From: Monilinia fructicola | Lineage: Eukaryota; Ascomycota; Leotiomycetes; Helotiales; Sclerotiniaceae | NCBI GenBank assembly: GCA_008692225.1 | Contig: VICG01000015.1 | Span: forward strand, 389,001 to 453,000 | DNA: 64,000 bases | Reading direction: 5' to 3' | Shown: piece by piece, positions 47,615 to 59,900 of the stretch | Position numbering within the stretch: position 1 is the stretch's first letter | How the letters are laid out: every line of letters begins with the position of its first letter | Program-made: the position numbers and the translations under genes | Notes under the pieces: model-generated | The model's input: the letters and a program-made list of their open reading frames with translations, nothing else | Told to the model about the DNA's origin: nothing | Databases searched by the model: none

Positions 47615-48422
47615 ATGACTCTCAAGATGATTTGTTCCCGCTGTCTAAAACGGAGTACTTTCTCTCGACTTCAATCCCAATCCCGTGCCTTCACCAGCAC
47701 ACCCCTCCTCTCCTCCACCCCTCCAACTTCCACACCGAGCTCTCCTCGAACCGCCGGCCCACCAACAGCAACATCCACCGGCGTCGCCCAACCTTTCTCT
47801 ACACCCCTTTCGCCTTCCCCAGCTGCCCTAGGAATATCTTCACAACCGGCGAAAAAGTCAGTCCCGCTACCTACTTCGAGTGTGCCCGCAGGGACCATAT
47901 TAAGAGGGTTAAACTTTCTAAAAGGAAGGGACGATCCCGTGGCATTGAAAGAGGAGGAATATCCAGAATGGCTATGGCATTGCTTAGACGTGAAGACGAC
48001 CGTTGACGGGGCCGAAGCAACGGGCGGTGATGAATTCTGTACGTGTTATATATCTACATCTATATTCTTTTTGTGCACACCCAAGATCCAATGCGCCATC
48101 AACCAATTGATGCGCCACCAAGCGCTCTACATATTTATCGATATCTGAGGCATCTCCCAGAATATCTACTAACAAACTGTGTGTAGCCAAATCCAAAAAG
48201 CTCCGTCGACAAGCAGCCAAAGCCCGTCGTAAGGCGGAAGAACGCGCACGTCTATCGGGAGACACAAGTATGCTACAAGTCAAAGTACCGCTTCAACAAC
48301 AATCGATCGATTTACCGACGGAAGGAAAAGAGGCTCTTGAACAGCGTGCGGATTTGAGGAAGGCAATGAGGAAAGAGAGGAGGGCGAAGATTAAGGAGGG
48401 TAATTACTTGAAGGGAATGTAA
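47615..48422 (+). CDS. mrpl37: Mitochondrial large-subunit ribosomal protein mL54 (MRPL37)
   Basis: Exons 47615-48038 and 48187-48422 (219 aa). The intron has a GTACGT donor and ends GTGTGTAG; the phase-1 join gives DEFSKSKKLRRQ. A mitochondrial targeting sequence (ICSRCLKRSTFSRLQSQSRAFTSTPLL) is followed by a Pro/Ser/Thr-rich low-complexity stretch. The family core is SSVPAGTILRGLNFLKGRDDPVALKEEEYPEWLW and the basic C-terminal RKAMRKERRAKIKEGNYLKGM. In yeast this is Mrpl37. A second ATG four codons later is an equally possible start. Confidence 0.92.
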
Positions 48423-49028
48423 AGTGTATGGATCGGGACTTCACTTTGGGAGATGGGGATTGTGGATTGTGGATTGGGCTCAATTGGAGATTCTGCACCA
48501 GTCTGTGAGGGCTATGTTGTCGGCGTCTGCTGCGAGAGCTCTTGATATGGGATGCTGTGCAGAGAGCTAAGCGGGACACGGTTCGACACTAGGATAGACA
48601 CCTACAAGGGAGATAGCTGGAGCCTCGAAGACAAACCTTCATAGAAGAGGGAAATTTGTATCATATTTGTGTATCATGCACATTGCAAGGATACTAGAGA
48701 CAAATCTGTACTGTACGATTCGCTCAAAACGTCTATCATGTTGGCGACGTGAATAGGTATTATAGAGCAACGTAGACAGCTACAAAGTAGCCGATGGACT
48801 TTTCCAGCCTTGTAATGCATCAATACAATAGCACGCAACTCCGATCTCAGACACTACCCGTGAGTTGTCATGCTTGCCCATCCATTCCCAGTGTTCCCAA
48901 TCCAACGCCTGTCGTCCAAGCCTAGCAAATACCACCAGCCAGTGTTGAATGTTGCCTTGGAGTCGGCACAAAAACCTTCCAGAACTCCTAAGTTTACAAG
49001 TCCCAAGTTCATATCCCCCTGATTGTAT
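48423..49028. other. Convergent 3' flanks
   Basis: Between converging mL54 and TAF7 genes. Only short frames are present and no element was recognised. Confidence 0.45.
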
Positions 49029-50630
49029 CTAATCATCCTCTGCCTCCCCAATAGACGATTTCTTGATTTCCAACTCGGCTTTGAGTTTTCTCGACTTATC
49101 TTCGATTCTCCTGCGTAAAATTGGGTTGTTCTGAGCTGCCAGTTGTGCCTGCAAGCCTTCAATTTGCTTCTCCAAATCCACAATATCTTCTTTCGCTTCT
49201 TGGAGTTGTGCCAATCGTGCCTTTTCATCTTCATCGACTTCATCTGCTTCGCTTCCGTCGTCTCCACTCTCCCCATCTTCAATTGATTCATCACCGCTGT
49301 CATCTTCTTCATTAGCTGCTGGGGTGTCGCCTTGAATCACAGAAGGAGTGGCTGCCATGCCTGACATGGACATTGGAGTAGCAGCAATATCTTCAAAACC
49401 TGCTCCAGCTTCCAATTCGGCCTCCATTTCTGCTGCCAAATCAGCTTCTAGGTCCCCACCCATTTCATCACCAGATGCATGGGCGTCGCCGTTCATCTGA
49501 GAAAAGTAGCCACCATCATCGACTTCACCTTCGGCATCTTCATCCTCGGAGTATTGATCCCCATCCTCACCATAGCTTCCTGGACTAAACACCTGGCTAC
49601 TTTGTTCCCTTTCTGGCGAAATAATTTTATATTCTGAATGTAACGCTTTTCGGTCATCTTCGAGAAGCTTTTCCACAGCTTCTTCTACAGCTTCGATCGC
49701 AGTCCTGCTAATACGTTTTCTGAAACGTCGCTTTCGTGCTAAATGCATTGGAGCAGTAAGACCATGTGGATATTGGAAAGTTTGAGGGTCAATGATTCCA
49801 GGTAGGGGAATAGTCTTTGCATCTTCTTCCTTTTCAACCTTTTGGTAGATCCAAAGCATTTGACAAATATCTGCACTTTTGTACCATCCTCTTTTGTCCC
49901 AGCTCTTCATCCCTTCAATGATACAAGGCAAGTCGACAAGTGTAGCAGCATATACGTTTCCGCGAATAATGACAGCAGCTCTTCTACCTTCGGCATGGAA
50001 GAACTTCATTTGCACATCCGCGCCCCCAGCTTTTGGATTGACACCCATCTTTTTCTCGCTGATACAGTTTCGTAGATAGTCGCAATCTTCGCCGGGTATC
50101 ATTCGAAAAATGAACGATTCTTCAATGGAAGGATCCTTCTCCGTATCACTGGCTTCCGAATCATAGCCTTCTCCAAGCGGTCGTTTGGGTGGTTTACCCT
50201 TGATCTTAGCCTTTAGTGCAACAGGCGTCTTGGGAAGTCCGGAGAGGCTACCTAGAGAAGGTGGTTTGGCGGCGGTCTTGAGACTAATTTTAACTTTTTT
50301 CTTCGCAGGCTCATTGTGTAAGTTGGGCTTTCGTGGAACTACAGATATAGTGTCCTCCCCGCTATCATCCTCCTCTTTGACTCTCTTGCGCGACTCCGTG
50401 AGCTTCTTTGTTGGTTTGGGTGCTCGTCCAGCTTTAGTAGATTTTGGTTGAGGTGGGCCAGATGGAAGAGGTGGTGAAGTCGCAGGTTTGCTGCTCAATT
50501 TTATTTTTGGTTTCGATCCGCCAGGAGTGAGAACTGTTGGTGTGCTCGGAGTAGGCGTAGAAGGTCCAGGTGATGAATTCGTTCCTCCATTTGTCTTAAG
50601 GCTCAACTTCAATTTGAATGGGCCGCTCAT
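49029..50630 (-). CDS. TAF7: TFIID subunit TAF7
   Basis: Single exon, 533 aa. TAF7 is a TFIID subunit that binds TAF1 and modulates its activity at RNA polymerase II promoters. The N-terminal 150 residues are basic and Pro/Ser/Lys-rich. The TAFII55 N-terminal domain spans about residues 165-320 and includes EESFIFRMIPGEDCDYLRNCI, DVQMKFFHAEGRRAAVIIRGN, YAATLVDLPCIIEGMKSWDK, YKSADICQMLWIY and YPHGLTAPMHLARKRRFRKR. An acidic middle (about 365-475) precedes a C-terminal coiled coil rich in Leu, Glu and Lys (EDIVDLEKQIEGLQAQLAAQ). The gene is divergent from TAF3, with 412 bp between the starts. The frame is intact. Confidence 0.95.
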   Translation of the reverse strand: MSGPFKLKLSLKTNGGTNSSPGPSTPTPSTPTVLTPGGSKPKIKLSSKPATSPPLPSGPPQPKSTKAGRAPKPTKKLTESRKRVKEEDDSGEDTISVVPRKPNLHNEPAKKKVKISLKTAAKPPSLGSLSGLPKTPVALKAKIKGKPPKRPLGEGYDSEASDTEKDPSIEESFIFRMIPGEDCDYLRNCISEKKMGVNPKAGGADVQMKFFHAEGRRAAVIIRGNVYAATLVDLPCIIEGMKSWDKRGWYKSADICQMLWIYQKVEKEEDAKTIPLPGIIDPQTFQYPHGLTAPMHLARKRRFRKRISRTAIEAVEEAVEKLLEDDRKALHSEYKIISPEREQSSQVFSPGSYGEDGDQYSEDEDAEGEVDDGGYFSQMNGDAHASGDEMGGDLEADLAAEMEAELEAGAGFEDIAATPMSMSGMAATPSVIQGDTPAANEEDDSGDESIEDGESGDDGSEADEVDEDEKARLAQLQEAKEDIVDLEKQIEGLQAQLAAQNNPILRRRIEDKSRKLKAELEIKKSSIGEAEDD

Positions 50631-51042
50631 TTTTGCGGTTTGAGACTGTATATTGTGCGCTTATAGTAAAGAGACTATTAGAGTCGCAATAGCAGTAGGG
50701 GTATAGTTTCGCAAAATCGCAAAACGAGAGACCATGGATTTGATGGAAGTTAAGAAGATATTGAACATAACACAATAATAAGTAGCTGTCTACGTAGTGG
50801 GAGCCACAGATTAAGAAATGTACGGTAACCTTAGCGCACAATAGTGCAGTCGCGTTTTCTATTTTATCACTTTGCGCCAAATCAATAATATTCACCTCAT
50901 TGCACTTTCATCAGTTGCGGCGATCGTATTCAACTTGGTTAACCTTTAAACCTTTCATGATATACGACTATACGGCCATGGTATTGTCTATTCTCTTGGC
51001 ACCTTCATTCGACTCCTTCGTCATATAGATCGAAAACCTAAC
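50631..51042. promoter_or_regulatory. Shared divergent promoter of TAF7 and TAF3
   Basis: Only 412 bp separate the two start codons, so both promoters and leaders lie here. No TATA box is obvious. It contains several CGCAAA/GCGCAC-like stretches (50655-50720) but no clear known factor site. Confidence 0.6.
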
Positions 51043-51726
51043 ATGGCAACGCCTCAAGCTCTCCATCATGCCCTTCTCCGACCCTCCATTCTACATATAC
51101 TCCGTGCAGCTGGTTATCACTCGACTCGCCCCTCAGTTCTTGATACTGTGACCGACTTAGCTGCCAGATACATGTATATACTTGCACAGGCAACTGCAGC
51201 GCATGCCGACTTAAATCATGCCGATCTCGACATAACAATTCAAGATGTAAGGATGGCAATGCAAGATTGTGGAGCGCTGATGCCAGAGAAGGCAATAGAA
51301 GAACAAGAGTTCTATGGCGAAGAGGATATGAGGGGTGTAGAAAGATTTTTGGCGTGGGCAAAGGGGGAGGGAAACAAAGAGATTAGGAGGATTGCCCTGG
51401 CAGATGGCGGAGAGGACTATCTAACTGGTAATTACTACCTCTTTTCTTATTTATCTCCACATGAATGAAAGCTGAGTGAAGGTAGCTCTTAAAAAAAAAC
51501 ACACAATACCACCGATGAAGATTCGCGATATCATGGGACAATGTTAGGGAGACCTTCCGAGCCTCGAATAGTGAAGGTTGAGGGTGGAGAAATTACAAGT
51601 GTGAAGGAGTGGGCAGATCGATTGAAACCAGCACCAAAAGCAATTGAGGAAACACCTTCTACAAGGGAAGCATCTTCGGCTTTGAGTTCTGTTGGCGATC
51701 AAGTTATGGAAAATATGGAGTTCTGA
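51043..51726 (+). CDS. TAF3: TFIID subunit TAF3 (bromodomain-associated histone fold), frame change in exon 2
   Basis: Exons 51043-51427 and 51486-51726. TAF3 pairs with TAF10 through a histone fold inside TFIID. The fold fills the N-terminus: LHHALLRPSILHILRAAGYH, SVLDTVTDLAARYMYILAQ, DITIQDVRMAMQDCGAL. Exon 2 should give ALKKKH then a short conserved stretch in which RYHGTMLGRP is typical. The A9-CACAC run at 51491-51504 has two extra bases, so the direct reading stops soon after ALKKKH at about 147 aa, while the family C-terminus (GRPSEPRIVKVEGGEI to GDQVMENMEF) continues in the shifted frame to a TGA at 51724-51726. Restoring two bases would give 207 aa, a normal fungal length. TAF3 is essential in yeast, so an assembly indel is likely. 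Confidence 0.88.
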
Positions 51727-51863
51727 TGCCACAGGGGAATGGCCATTTTGATTTTCAGGCATGGCGACGGAGTTTGGATTATTGATACATGGCCGTACGG
51801 ATTAATGGAAGCAACGCACGCATAATGGCATGAATGTCTGAGATGAGGACCTCATTTCCAACC

Positions 51864-52313
51864 TCAAACAGATCCCAACCCTTCGTCCGCAAGCCTCCCA
51901 CCTGCACCCCCATCCACATCTATGCCTTGCTCTCGTTGATTCTTAATCTTCTCTCTGGCCTCTTTTTGCTCTGCCTTTTGTCTATCCAAATCGCTTGTAT
52001 AACTTCCCTCCTCTCCCCATCCGGCATTCTTCTTGTTGAACTGAGCACTCATCACGTCTCCTTCGCCAGATGCTCTCATTTGTTCTCCGTCTAAATCTTC
52101 TTGCTGGGGGCCGAGCTTAGAACTTGATAACTTGGCATTACTGTCGTCTGCGTTGTCTTTTGGATGATCCCCATGGCCCATTGCTGTAGCTGATCCCACT
52201 GACATCCCAGGAGTTGCTGTTGAGGCTGGTGCACCTGAGTTGGGACCGAAAGTTGTACCAACGGGAGCGGAGTTGAGGGAGGATTGATTCTGGGATGCGG
52301 ATGAGGCAGACAT
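51864..52313 (-). CDS. Small hydrophilic protein of unknown function
   Basis: Single exon of 149 aa from the ATG at 52313 (MSASSASQNQSSLNSA). An upstream in-frame reading to 52394 looks like leader, so the internal ATG is preferred. The N-terminal half is Ser/Thr/Ala/Gly-rich. The C-terminal half has an ordered, conserved-looking block: MSAQFNKKNAGWGEEGSYTS, a Lys/Glu helix (DRQKAEQKEAREKIKNQREQ) and a glycine-rich end (DVDGGAGGRLADEG). I recall similar small proteins in other ascomycetes without a named function; the whole chain is probably intrinsically disordered. It overlaps no other gene. Confidence 0.72.
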   Translation of the reverse strand: MSASSASQNQSSLNSAPVGTTFGPNSGAPASTATPGMSVGSATAMGHGDHPKDNADDSNAKLSSSKLGPQQEDLDGEQMRASGEGDVMSAQFNKKNAGWGEEGSYTSDLDRQKAEQKEAREKIKNQREQGIDVDGGAGGRLADEGLGSV

Positions 52314-52450
52314 GATGATCAAATTGAGTGAGTGGAATCTGGACGATGAGACAAAAGGTTCGTGGTTGATATGTGAGAAGTAAATGCCTATCAATTATTC
52401 GATGACTTTGTCTCTTGTAAGGATTCGTCAAGAAGTCAATCAATTATCAA

Positions 52451-52476
52451 TGGATGGATGGATGGATGGATGGATG
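52451..52476. repeat. (TGGA)6 microsatellite
   Basis: Six and a half perfect tetranucleotide units, followed by a GAATAAAT-type imperfect tail. Confidence 0.95.
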
Positions 52477-52891
52477 AATAAATGAATAAATAGATGAATC
52501 GATTAATACTTGGCCAATTCTACCCAAAGTAATAAATACCCAGAATTACCTGCCTAGGTACTTCCATACGACACACTTATCTAGTTCGACAACTTTTCTA
52601 CTAATAAAGGATGGATGACGTAGTTGGGTAAATAATTAATCCCTAAATACCTACTAGGTACCTCCAGGGCTAGTAGATACCTACCTACTTGTACGGAGTA
52701 GTAGTAGGTAGATGGATTCAAATGATTTGGTGGGACAAAGTGATTGATTGGTACGGTGGCCTCAGAACGCCTTTAATGCAGCTAATATCATTCCAAGAGG
52801 GTCGGTCCTTTGAGTTTCATCACATTCCAACCATAGTCTTACCTTCCTTGTACTTCCAATTTATATCCTCACTCTTGGCACACATACACAT

Positions 52892-52892
<1 letters not shown>

Positions 52893-52947
<55 letters not shown>

Positions 52948-52954
52948 ACACACA
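52893..52954. repeat. (CA)n microsatellite
   Basis: About 25 perfect CA units to 52942, then a TA interruption and more CA units, upstream of palC. Confidence 0.95.
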
Positions 52955-53190
52955 CCCAAAACTCACTCACTCACTCACTTCCTCCTTCACTCCTTCCCTA
53001 CCTCCCTCACCCACCCACTTCCCCCTCCCTCGAGAAGCTTTCAAATAAAGCTGTTGAAACCACCATCTTACAAATTTACTCTAAGCTATACGATACCCAT
53101 TCTCAGTTTTGAAAAGCAAGCCCACGTGTGAGGATAGTAGTCTTTACGCATCAGGGGCATTGTTTTGATTCAAATTAAAGACATCCAATC

Positions 53191-54688
53191 ATGCCCTTTC
53201 CCTTTGAGCTTCCCACAACATCGTCATTTCTATTCTCAACATACTTTACTAGCGATTCACACCCTTCACTACCCCTAGCTGCAAGTACCTATAGAGGGGT
53301 TCTTCGTGATGTGTTGAAGAAGCAAAAACGCCTGTCCCCTTCACAGCAAGCCTCAAGCCTTTCATCTATTCTTCAAGCACTCAACAACTACATTCCATAT
53401 CTCTTAGCCCTCGACTCAGGCATATCTTCCCAGTCTCATCCGGGGGCAGAACACATCGATATCATCCTTACCTCAACACCAACCCTGGAATGGCGTCCAA
53501 CCCTTTCAGCTCCCCTCATACCTGGAAGAGAGATTCCAAGATTGAAGATTCAAAGTCTGGAATATGAGATCTATTTTGTTCTCTCAACACTAGCCTATAC
53601 TCATGTTCTCCTCTCCCCGGTCTTCATTACATCCCCTCTACTCGTCAGCTTCTGCTTCACCATCACCTGATCAAAGAACTTCCTGTATCAAAATTGCTAC
53701 AGAACAATTATTACTAGCTAGTTCGATTCACAACTATCTTTTTACTCGCTCGACAGCTCTGACTTCCCCATCTCCATGTCCCGATATATCAAATCCAGTT
53801 TTCCGTGCCCTAAGCAGTCTTGCATTGGCCGAGAGCACATTACTTGCGGTTCTAAAAGATGATCCATACCCGGCAGCGGTGCTGCAACAAGATCGCAATA
53901 AAAATGACAAAGAATGGATGATCAAAGCTCCTGATATGCCCAAAGTTCGCGCTCATCTCTTTGCGAGGTTATGCCTTGCTGCCGCCGAACATGCTGGTAA
54001 TGCCGTGGCAATACTAGGTGGAATGGGCAATGGAGGAAAGGGAAAGGTTGATCCTGAGTTATTGAAATACGTGGAGGACCTACGAAGGGTAGGCAGGGGA
54101 AAGGCTTGTAGATTCTTCGGTGTAGATGCGGAACTAGGTGGAAAGACAGGTGATGGCATTGGATGGTTAAGGGCTGGATTGAGTGAATTGGGAATGTCTG
54201 TGGGGGATGATGGAAAGAAACCCTCTGGAATGGGATTCGGGAAACTCAAAAAAGAATGGACAGAGAAGAGAGAGGACCGTAGAGTTGAGAACAGAAAGGA
54301 TTGGGGAAGTGATGCAGGGAAGGCGGAGGAGGGTAGGATTCTAGAAATGTTGGAGAAGAAATGGGTGAAGGTGAACGACACGGTATGCCACGAGATCTTT
54401 ATTCTCCTTGTTTTCGGATACTAACAATGGATTCAGATCGGTACGCAACTCATACCTTCTATAGGCACACTTATTTCAAGCCTTCCATCCGGACGGGAAA
54501 TGCATACAGTGAAAACGTATAATCCCCCATCCCTGGACGTACATGTCCTTGAAAGTATGAGAGCACCACCAGACCGAGCAGATACATACGAAGAGAATGA
54601 CAGTTCGGACGACGATGAAAACGGAGCACCAGTCGGTGCATTTCCGGGCACAAAAGGAGATTATGCTGGGAGTGCAAATTATTTCTAA
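53191..54688 (+). CDS. palC: pH-response protein PalC (BRO1 domain), one frame change
   Basis: Coding segments are 53191-54382 and 54437-54688, with an intron of GTATGC, CTAAC branch and TTCAG. PalC is a BRO1-domain component of the Pal/Rim alkaline-pH signalling pathway that binds ESCRT-III (Vps32) at the plasma membrane. The BRO1-like N-terminus reads [58 protein letters not shown] and [18 protein letters not shown]; the rest continues in another frame from [10 protein letters not shown] through [33 protein letters not shown] and [23 protein letters not shown]. One extra C in the CCCC run near 53617-53620 accounts for the break. Exon 2 adds [21 protein letters not shown] and an acidic tail. 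As read, translation would stop at 53670 (159 aa). Confidence 0.9.
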
Positions 54689-56916
54689 ACTAAACGTCGT
54701 CTAGATCTCCATTCCGAGAAATCAAGATATGTTTTAGATCAGGATGGCCAATGATACACAGTGAGAGTGTTACACAGTCTCCACCTGATCCATCAATTCC
54801 CAGTCACTCCACACCAACACACCGCCAGTTCACTACCCCATCATTACAAGTTCATTCCATCACTCCGTGCAACAATAAGATGTGCAACAGATCAACTCTA
54901 TTTTCATTTGTATCTTCCTAGTGGTGAGATGATTTGATCATGGGTGCACTACCGTCTTACATATTTACGCCACGTATTAATTTTCACGTGACATGAAGAT
55001 GAGGTTCATCGATGGAAGTGGTGTGGCTTGCATTGGATGGTAAGTCATTTTCTTAATTTTTTGTTGGTTGTGGGTCTGGTAGGAAGCATTGTTTCACTGC
55101 TCCCGTGTCAGGCGATGTGGATGTGAGATCTAGAACTGGCATAGGTGTTGTGGATCCAAACCCAATTTTTTATACTCAGCATGTTCTCATACTCATTTAT
55201 CTCTTCCTCGTTACCCGCAAGTGTCCTTGGTTTATATTGTGTTCAATTACATATATATCACCAGTTTGAACACTCCAACCTCTAATCTGCGTATCAGCAG
55301 CTATATATCTTCAATACTTGGCATGCTTACTACTGTTGAATACAAAATATTCTGTGACTATTGTTGGCGAATATGTTGTGGGATTTCAATATCTTGAAAC
55401 CAATTGTACTCATAGAAGCCAATATCTTCTCGACTCTTTTGGTTCTAATGTTAGGGCCATTGCATCTTTAAAGTCCTCCAGACACATTCATCCCTAGTGG
55501 GTTGTACTTTTGCTGCTACTGATCTGTTAATGCTCTTGCCTATTACCCGAAAAATGTTGCGGCTGACGATCTAGTCTGCCATCTTCTAGAGCGTGTCTGT
55601 TGCCAAAGCTCCGATTAAGAAGGCACATACACGGATGAATCTTCGAGAACGTTTTCGGGGTTGACGTCAAGAGGAGATGGCGGGCATGGTAAGGCGGTTG
55701 AACATGAGAGAGATATCTGGGTGGGTATTGGGGGGCGGGATACCTATTTATCAAGTGAGATATGGAAACGGTCATGAAAGACAATATTCTTTCATTTTTC
55801 GTAAATGAGCCCGTTATAGTTTTGTAGCCTTGTATCCTCGTTTTTCTCTTTTACTAAGAGGTCACATGTGGAGCGTTCTTGCATAGAGAGCAGGAAAACA
55901 TTGCTATTGTATTCTGGCGGTGCAAATTCATCTTGTATGGCATTCGAATCCCAGATTTGTTGGGTATTGTATTCGAATGAGAGATGAAATATTATAGAGC
56001 TTTGATAGGAAGTATTTCACGCTGCTGGATTTTGGTCAATGACTATGAGCATCATTTTTTAACAAAAGTTTATTCGGATTTGGCTGCTTTCTTTGCTTTA
56101 TGAGCGTGATTAATTTCCTGCGCCAGATGAATACTAACTTCAATTCTCTTTACTGCTCGTTTTATGACGACCGGCATTGTCATTTTCAATGAGAAAGATC
56201 GGGAAAATAAAAAATAAAAGGATGGGCACGGGTGGTATGTGCAGTCGACACTAAAAATAGAGGATGAATACATAAAGAGAAGAATACGCAATGTGAAAGG
56301 GAAGTTCAGCTACGTCTATAGATACTCAGCCTAAATCTCAAGTGCTCCGCCTACAGACCAATCAACATAGGTTCATCTTGAACATCTGAACTCGCTAAGC
56401 CTCGAAGCACAATAAACAAACTACCCGATACTTTCTCCGCGCACGTTGAGATTTTCTCAAACATTTCAATGTTGGGGATTTTGAAAATGAGATACAGGCT
56501 AAGCCTCATAGATCATTAAGGATACCGATTTCCGATTGGTTGGCTTCTCCTGGATTTGCACTTTGCCTTTCCTCGAACGAAGGCGAAATAGTCGTGTGAA
56601 TAGCATTGGCAACCATTTGGCAGGTCAAAACTATGAGGATATTTGTATGATCACTTTTTAGACGATAAATTTAATTCTGTCAGCTTTCTCATGCTCATTT
56701 GTGTAAGGTCCTTCAGGTATGTTACACGTAATCATGTGATGCAACGTCTCCGGGACCTCAGCTTTCACTCTCCATAAGATAAGTCATGCGAGGCTCAACT
56801 GATACTCTTCATATTTTGACAATCTATCTTATTTATGGTACAGATTACGACACGAGTTTACTTGGCGCCCAATTTTTATCACGCTTCGTCACCTGCAAAA
56901 TTATTCGCGTAATAGA
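54689..56916. other. Gene-free region
   Basis: About 2.2 kb without a supported gene. A 36-codon basic frame on the minus strand (56180 to 56070, MPVVIKRAVKRIEV then a Lys-rich end) has a good start context but no other support. CACGTGACATG-type sequence occurs near 54985. Nothing else was recognised. Confidence 0.35.
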
Positions 56917-59900
56917 TTGATGATATTAATGCGGCTGAGTGTTGCTTCTGTAGAAACTTTTGCTATTCATTACAACGCACCAGCAGAATCTTTCGATTGC
57001 AATTACAAAAATATGGCATCTATTATGAAAGGATCATGGCGGAGGACGTTATGGATGTGCTGTGCTTGTTTGGAGGTTGGCGGGTACTACTCAGGGGGAG
57101 GTTTCAGCGGGCAGTGCTTGAGCTGCAATCATTTGCGGTGCACCTTGTGTAAAGTCCGTGGAGAGATGACGCCAGAGCATCCACCTTATTCATATTCTAT
57201 TTTTGAACATCTTCTACCAACATCGCCGCCTTATTTATCTGCGGAATCAGGAGGATGGTCCCTGCAAAGAAAAATGACAGTCCCGTACATAGTGTTAACG
57301 AATCCACAAGTGCTCCATTTCACCGTCAGAATAATCAGCAAATATATTCCATTCACGATGATTTGGAAGAGTCATTGCGGCACTGCGGACGGCAATTCGA
57401 TTCTATGCCCGTGGATTCGGCTGACATGCTAGATTTTATGAGTGATCTGTTGAACAGCCCGGGGTCCAATTTGATGAACCAAATTCAAAAAACGAACGTC
57501 CCCTGTTTTGAATCATTCATCAAATCCACAAGTCCAAGTTACATCCAGAACTCATTCAGATCATATGACCAGCATAACACCGCTCGATGACTGGTCCGGG
57601 ACACCCGAGAGGCACGAATATATTGCACATCGTTTGTCGGACTCCGCATCTGGTATTGCTGAATATCAGCAGGAAGGCCAAAAAGGACATAAACTCAGTT
57701 ACTCTTCAACTGGCCATAATCTGCGAGTGAATCCTGAGTTCAACCCTTCCTCTTTATACCCAGATAGAGTGTCTCGTTTTGTCAAAGATAAACTACTAGC
57801 CGAGTTAACAAACATGGACCAGGAGATGGCGTCGAGCAGTCATTGTATATCAGATGCAAAGAAAACTCCGCCAGTCGAATCATTCACCGACCATCCAGCG
57901 CCATATTTCGAAGATGTTACTTCTCTTGAAGAGCGAGTTCTACATTTGGGAACTTCGACCTTTGAGAAAATTTCGAGGAGTAATGGGCATTCCATACTTC
58001 CTTTACCGGAATTCGAGCTTGACACGAGGCCATTGGATAGCCATCGACCGTTTAGTGATCCTTTGTCATTCAACTTTCATCACCGGCACCAATCGCTATC
58101 TTCGCTAGTAAGCATAGAAGAGCTTTTCCATATTCGAATTAGGGCTAGCCTCGAAACTTTATCCGCAATACGTGGTGGTATAAAGTTACTATATGATGAA
58201 GGGTTTTGCAGCCACCAGGGATATAAACATCATTGTTGTTGACTTCGATCGCCCGAGTGTTCTCAATGTTAGATCGATCAGTTTGCAAAGTCTTAGCGTG
58301 TTAAATTCGCTTCTTTGCGAAGCAGGAGCCTCAGAAATCACCCAATCAGACCCGATCCTAGACGACATTGCGGAAATTTTATCGCATGTTACTGAAAGCC
58401 TTGGTCTGAAGATATCTGTCATGAACGACATGCAGAGGCAACGAGAAAAGTGGCAGGGAATTTGCCAGTCATTAAGCGCGCTTTTGGCCGTACTGCATAT
58501 TGCACTGATATCCTTTATAAGGTCACATATCGACATCTCTGGAGAAGTTCCTGACGGAGCGTTGGGTGACGGGTTACAGATTGAAGCGCCTGGAGGCAAT
58601 ATCTGCCTGGCTGCTCGACGCTTAAAATGCTTGCATGGTCTCCTAAAGCAACCAGTTTGGGCCTTTAACTTTGTACCAACAGATTCTCGCCCGTTGGAGG
58701 TTGATTACGATGGCTTCTACATATCTATAACTGTAGACGATTTTGCAGAGTTATGGGGCCCACTTAGACTTAACTATGCGGAGAATTCGGTGGTTGCAAC
58801 AGTTGCCTCTATCGAAACACGTGGTGGCACAATTCTGGCTGTCGATCCGATTGAACACAATGTTAAAGCATTGGATGACGAAACTCTTTGCCATTGGTTT
58901 AGCTGGTTGGATGTGTCCGAATATCAGAAGCACCAAGATAAAGTGACTTCAACAGACACTACCAAGCGTCTATTGATAGGAATGCATAGCTTGTACTCCC
59001 ATGGCCAAAAACATCAAAAGCGCCGCATACGGCCGAAGCTCGAGATATCTGAGAAGTGCATTTGTGTTGATACATACTCGTTACAATATGCAGACTTTGA
59101 GCTTAGTACAAAAATTCCCTCCTGGACTTTGGATGCAAAATCATTCCAAGTCTCGGGTGGGAAGTATGCCACACTTACCGTGGGTTTCACGTACAAATTT
59201 GATGCAGGCTGGACATTAAAAGACGCTATACTGGAAAGTTGGGTCGATGCCGCAAAGGACGATCCATCCCACGTCCCAAATCCTCATCACATGGACTACC
59301 TCGTTGTGCTAGATATATGTCGTTGCTCTGGACATGCTCGAAGAATCAGCTTGTGGACATTACTTCAGAGCCCCGATTTGCGGGATTTCTTTCGTCAGAG
59401 TTTAGAATTTGGTGTTTTTCAGGAAATTGAAGCAGCCATTTTACAGTATTCCACAAACGACCGTTTTTGCTACGATATGGCCCGACTTGGACACAAATAA
59501 AAGAAGTGTCTTGAATTTCGCATTCAAATTAGTCTTGAGGACATTGAGGTGCACTGGCGTAGGGGAGGATGGGTTATTACAAGTGTGGGATATCACATCT
59601 ATGCCGCGTATAGATGGCAGGAGAATTGACCCGCAATGGACGAGAATGGTGCAGGATGATATTGGTTGTGCAACCTTTGGCATCATAACCAGAACCTGTA
59701 GAAAGTACAAGCCTCCGGTTCGAGCGCATGATCCGCCACCAAAACCTCTACCAGTTCTTTACACGCAGGTGTGTATCACAGCTAAGAAAAAGTTAAATCA
59801 GACGGAAGACGCTCAGAAGCAATGGGAAGTGCCATCGAGTTTGAACGAATCCAATTTGCGCGGTTTTTCCTCGAAATGGGGTGTTTTCAAGTCAAATTCG

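Larger units (their letters stand above)
52314..53190. other. Intergenic region rich in microsatellites
   Basis: Holds (TGGA)n at 52451-52476, (CA)25 at 52893-52942 with an imperfect extension, and ACCTAGG-type and TACGGAGTA motifs between 52550 and 52710. These flank the palC promoter. No gene was seen. Confidence 0.5.

Noticed and set aside
56070..56180. 36-codon basic open frame on the minus strand
   Set aside because: A good start context alone is not enough; no promoter, splice signal or known pattern supports it.
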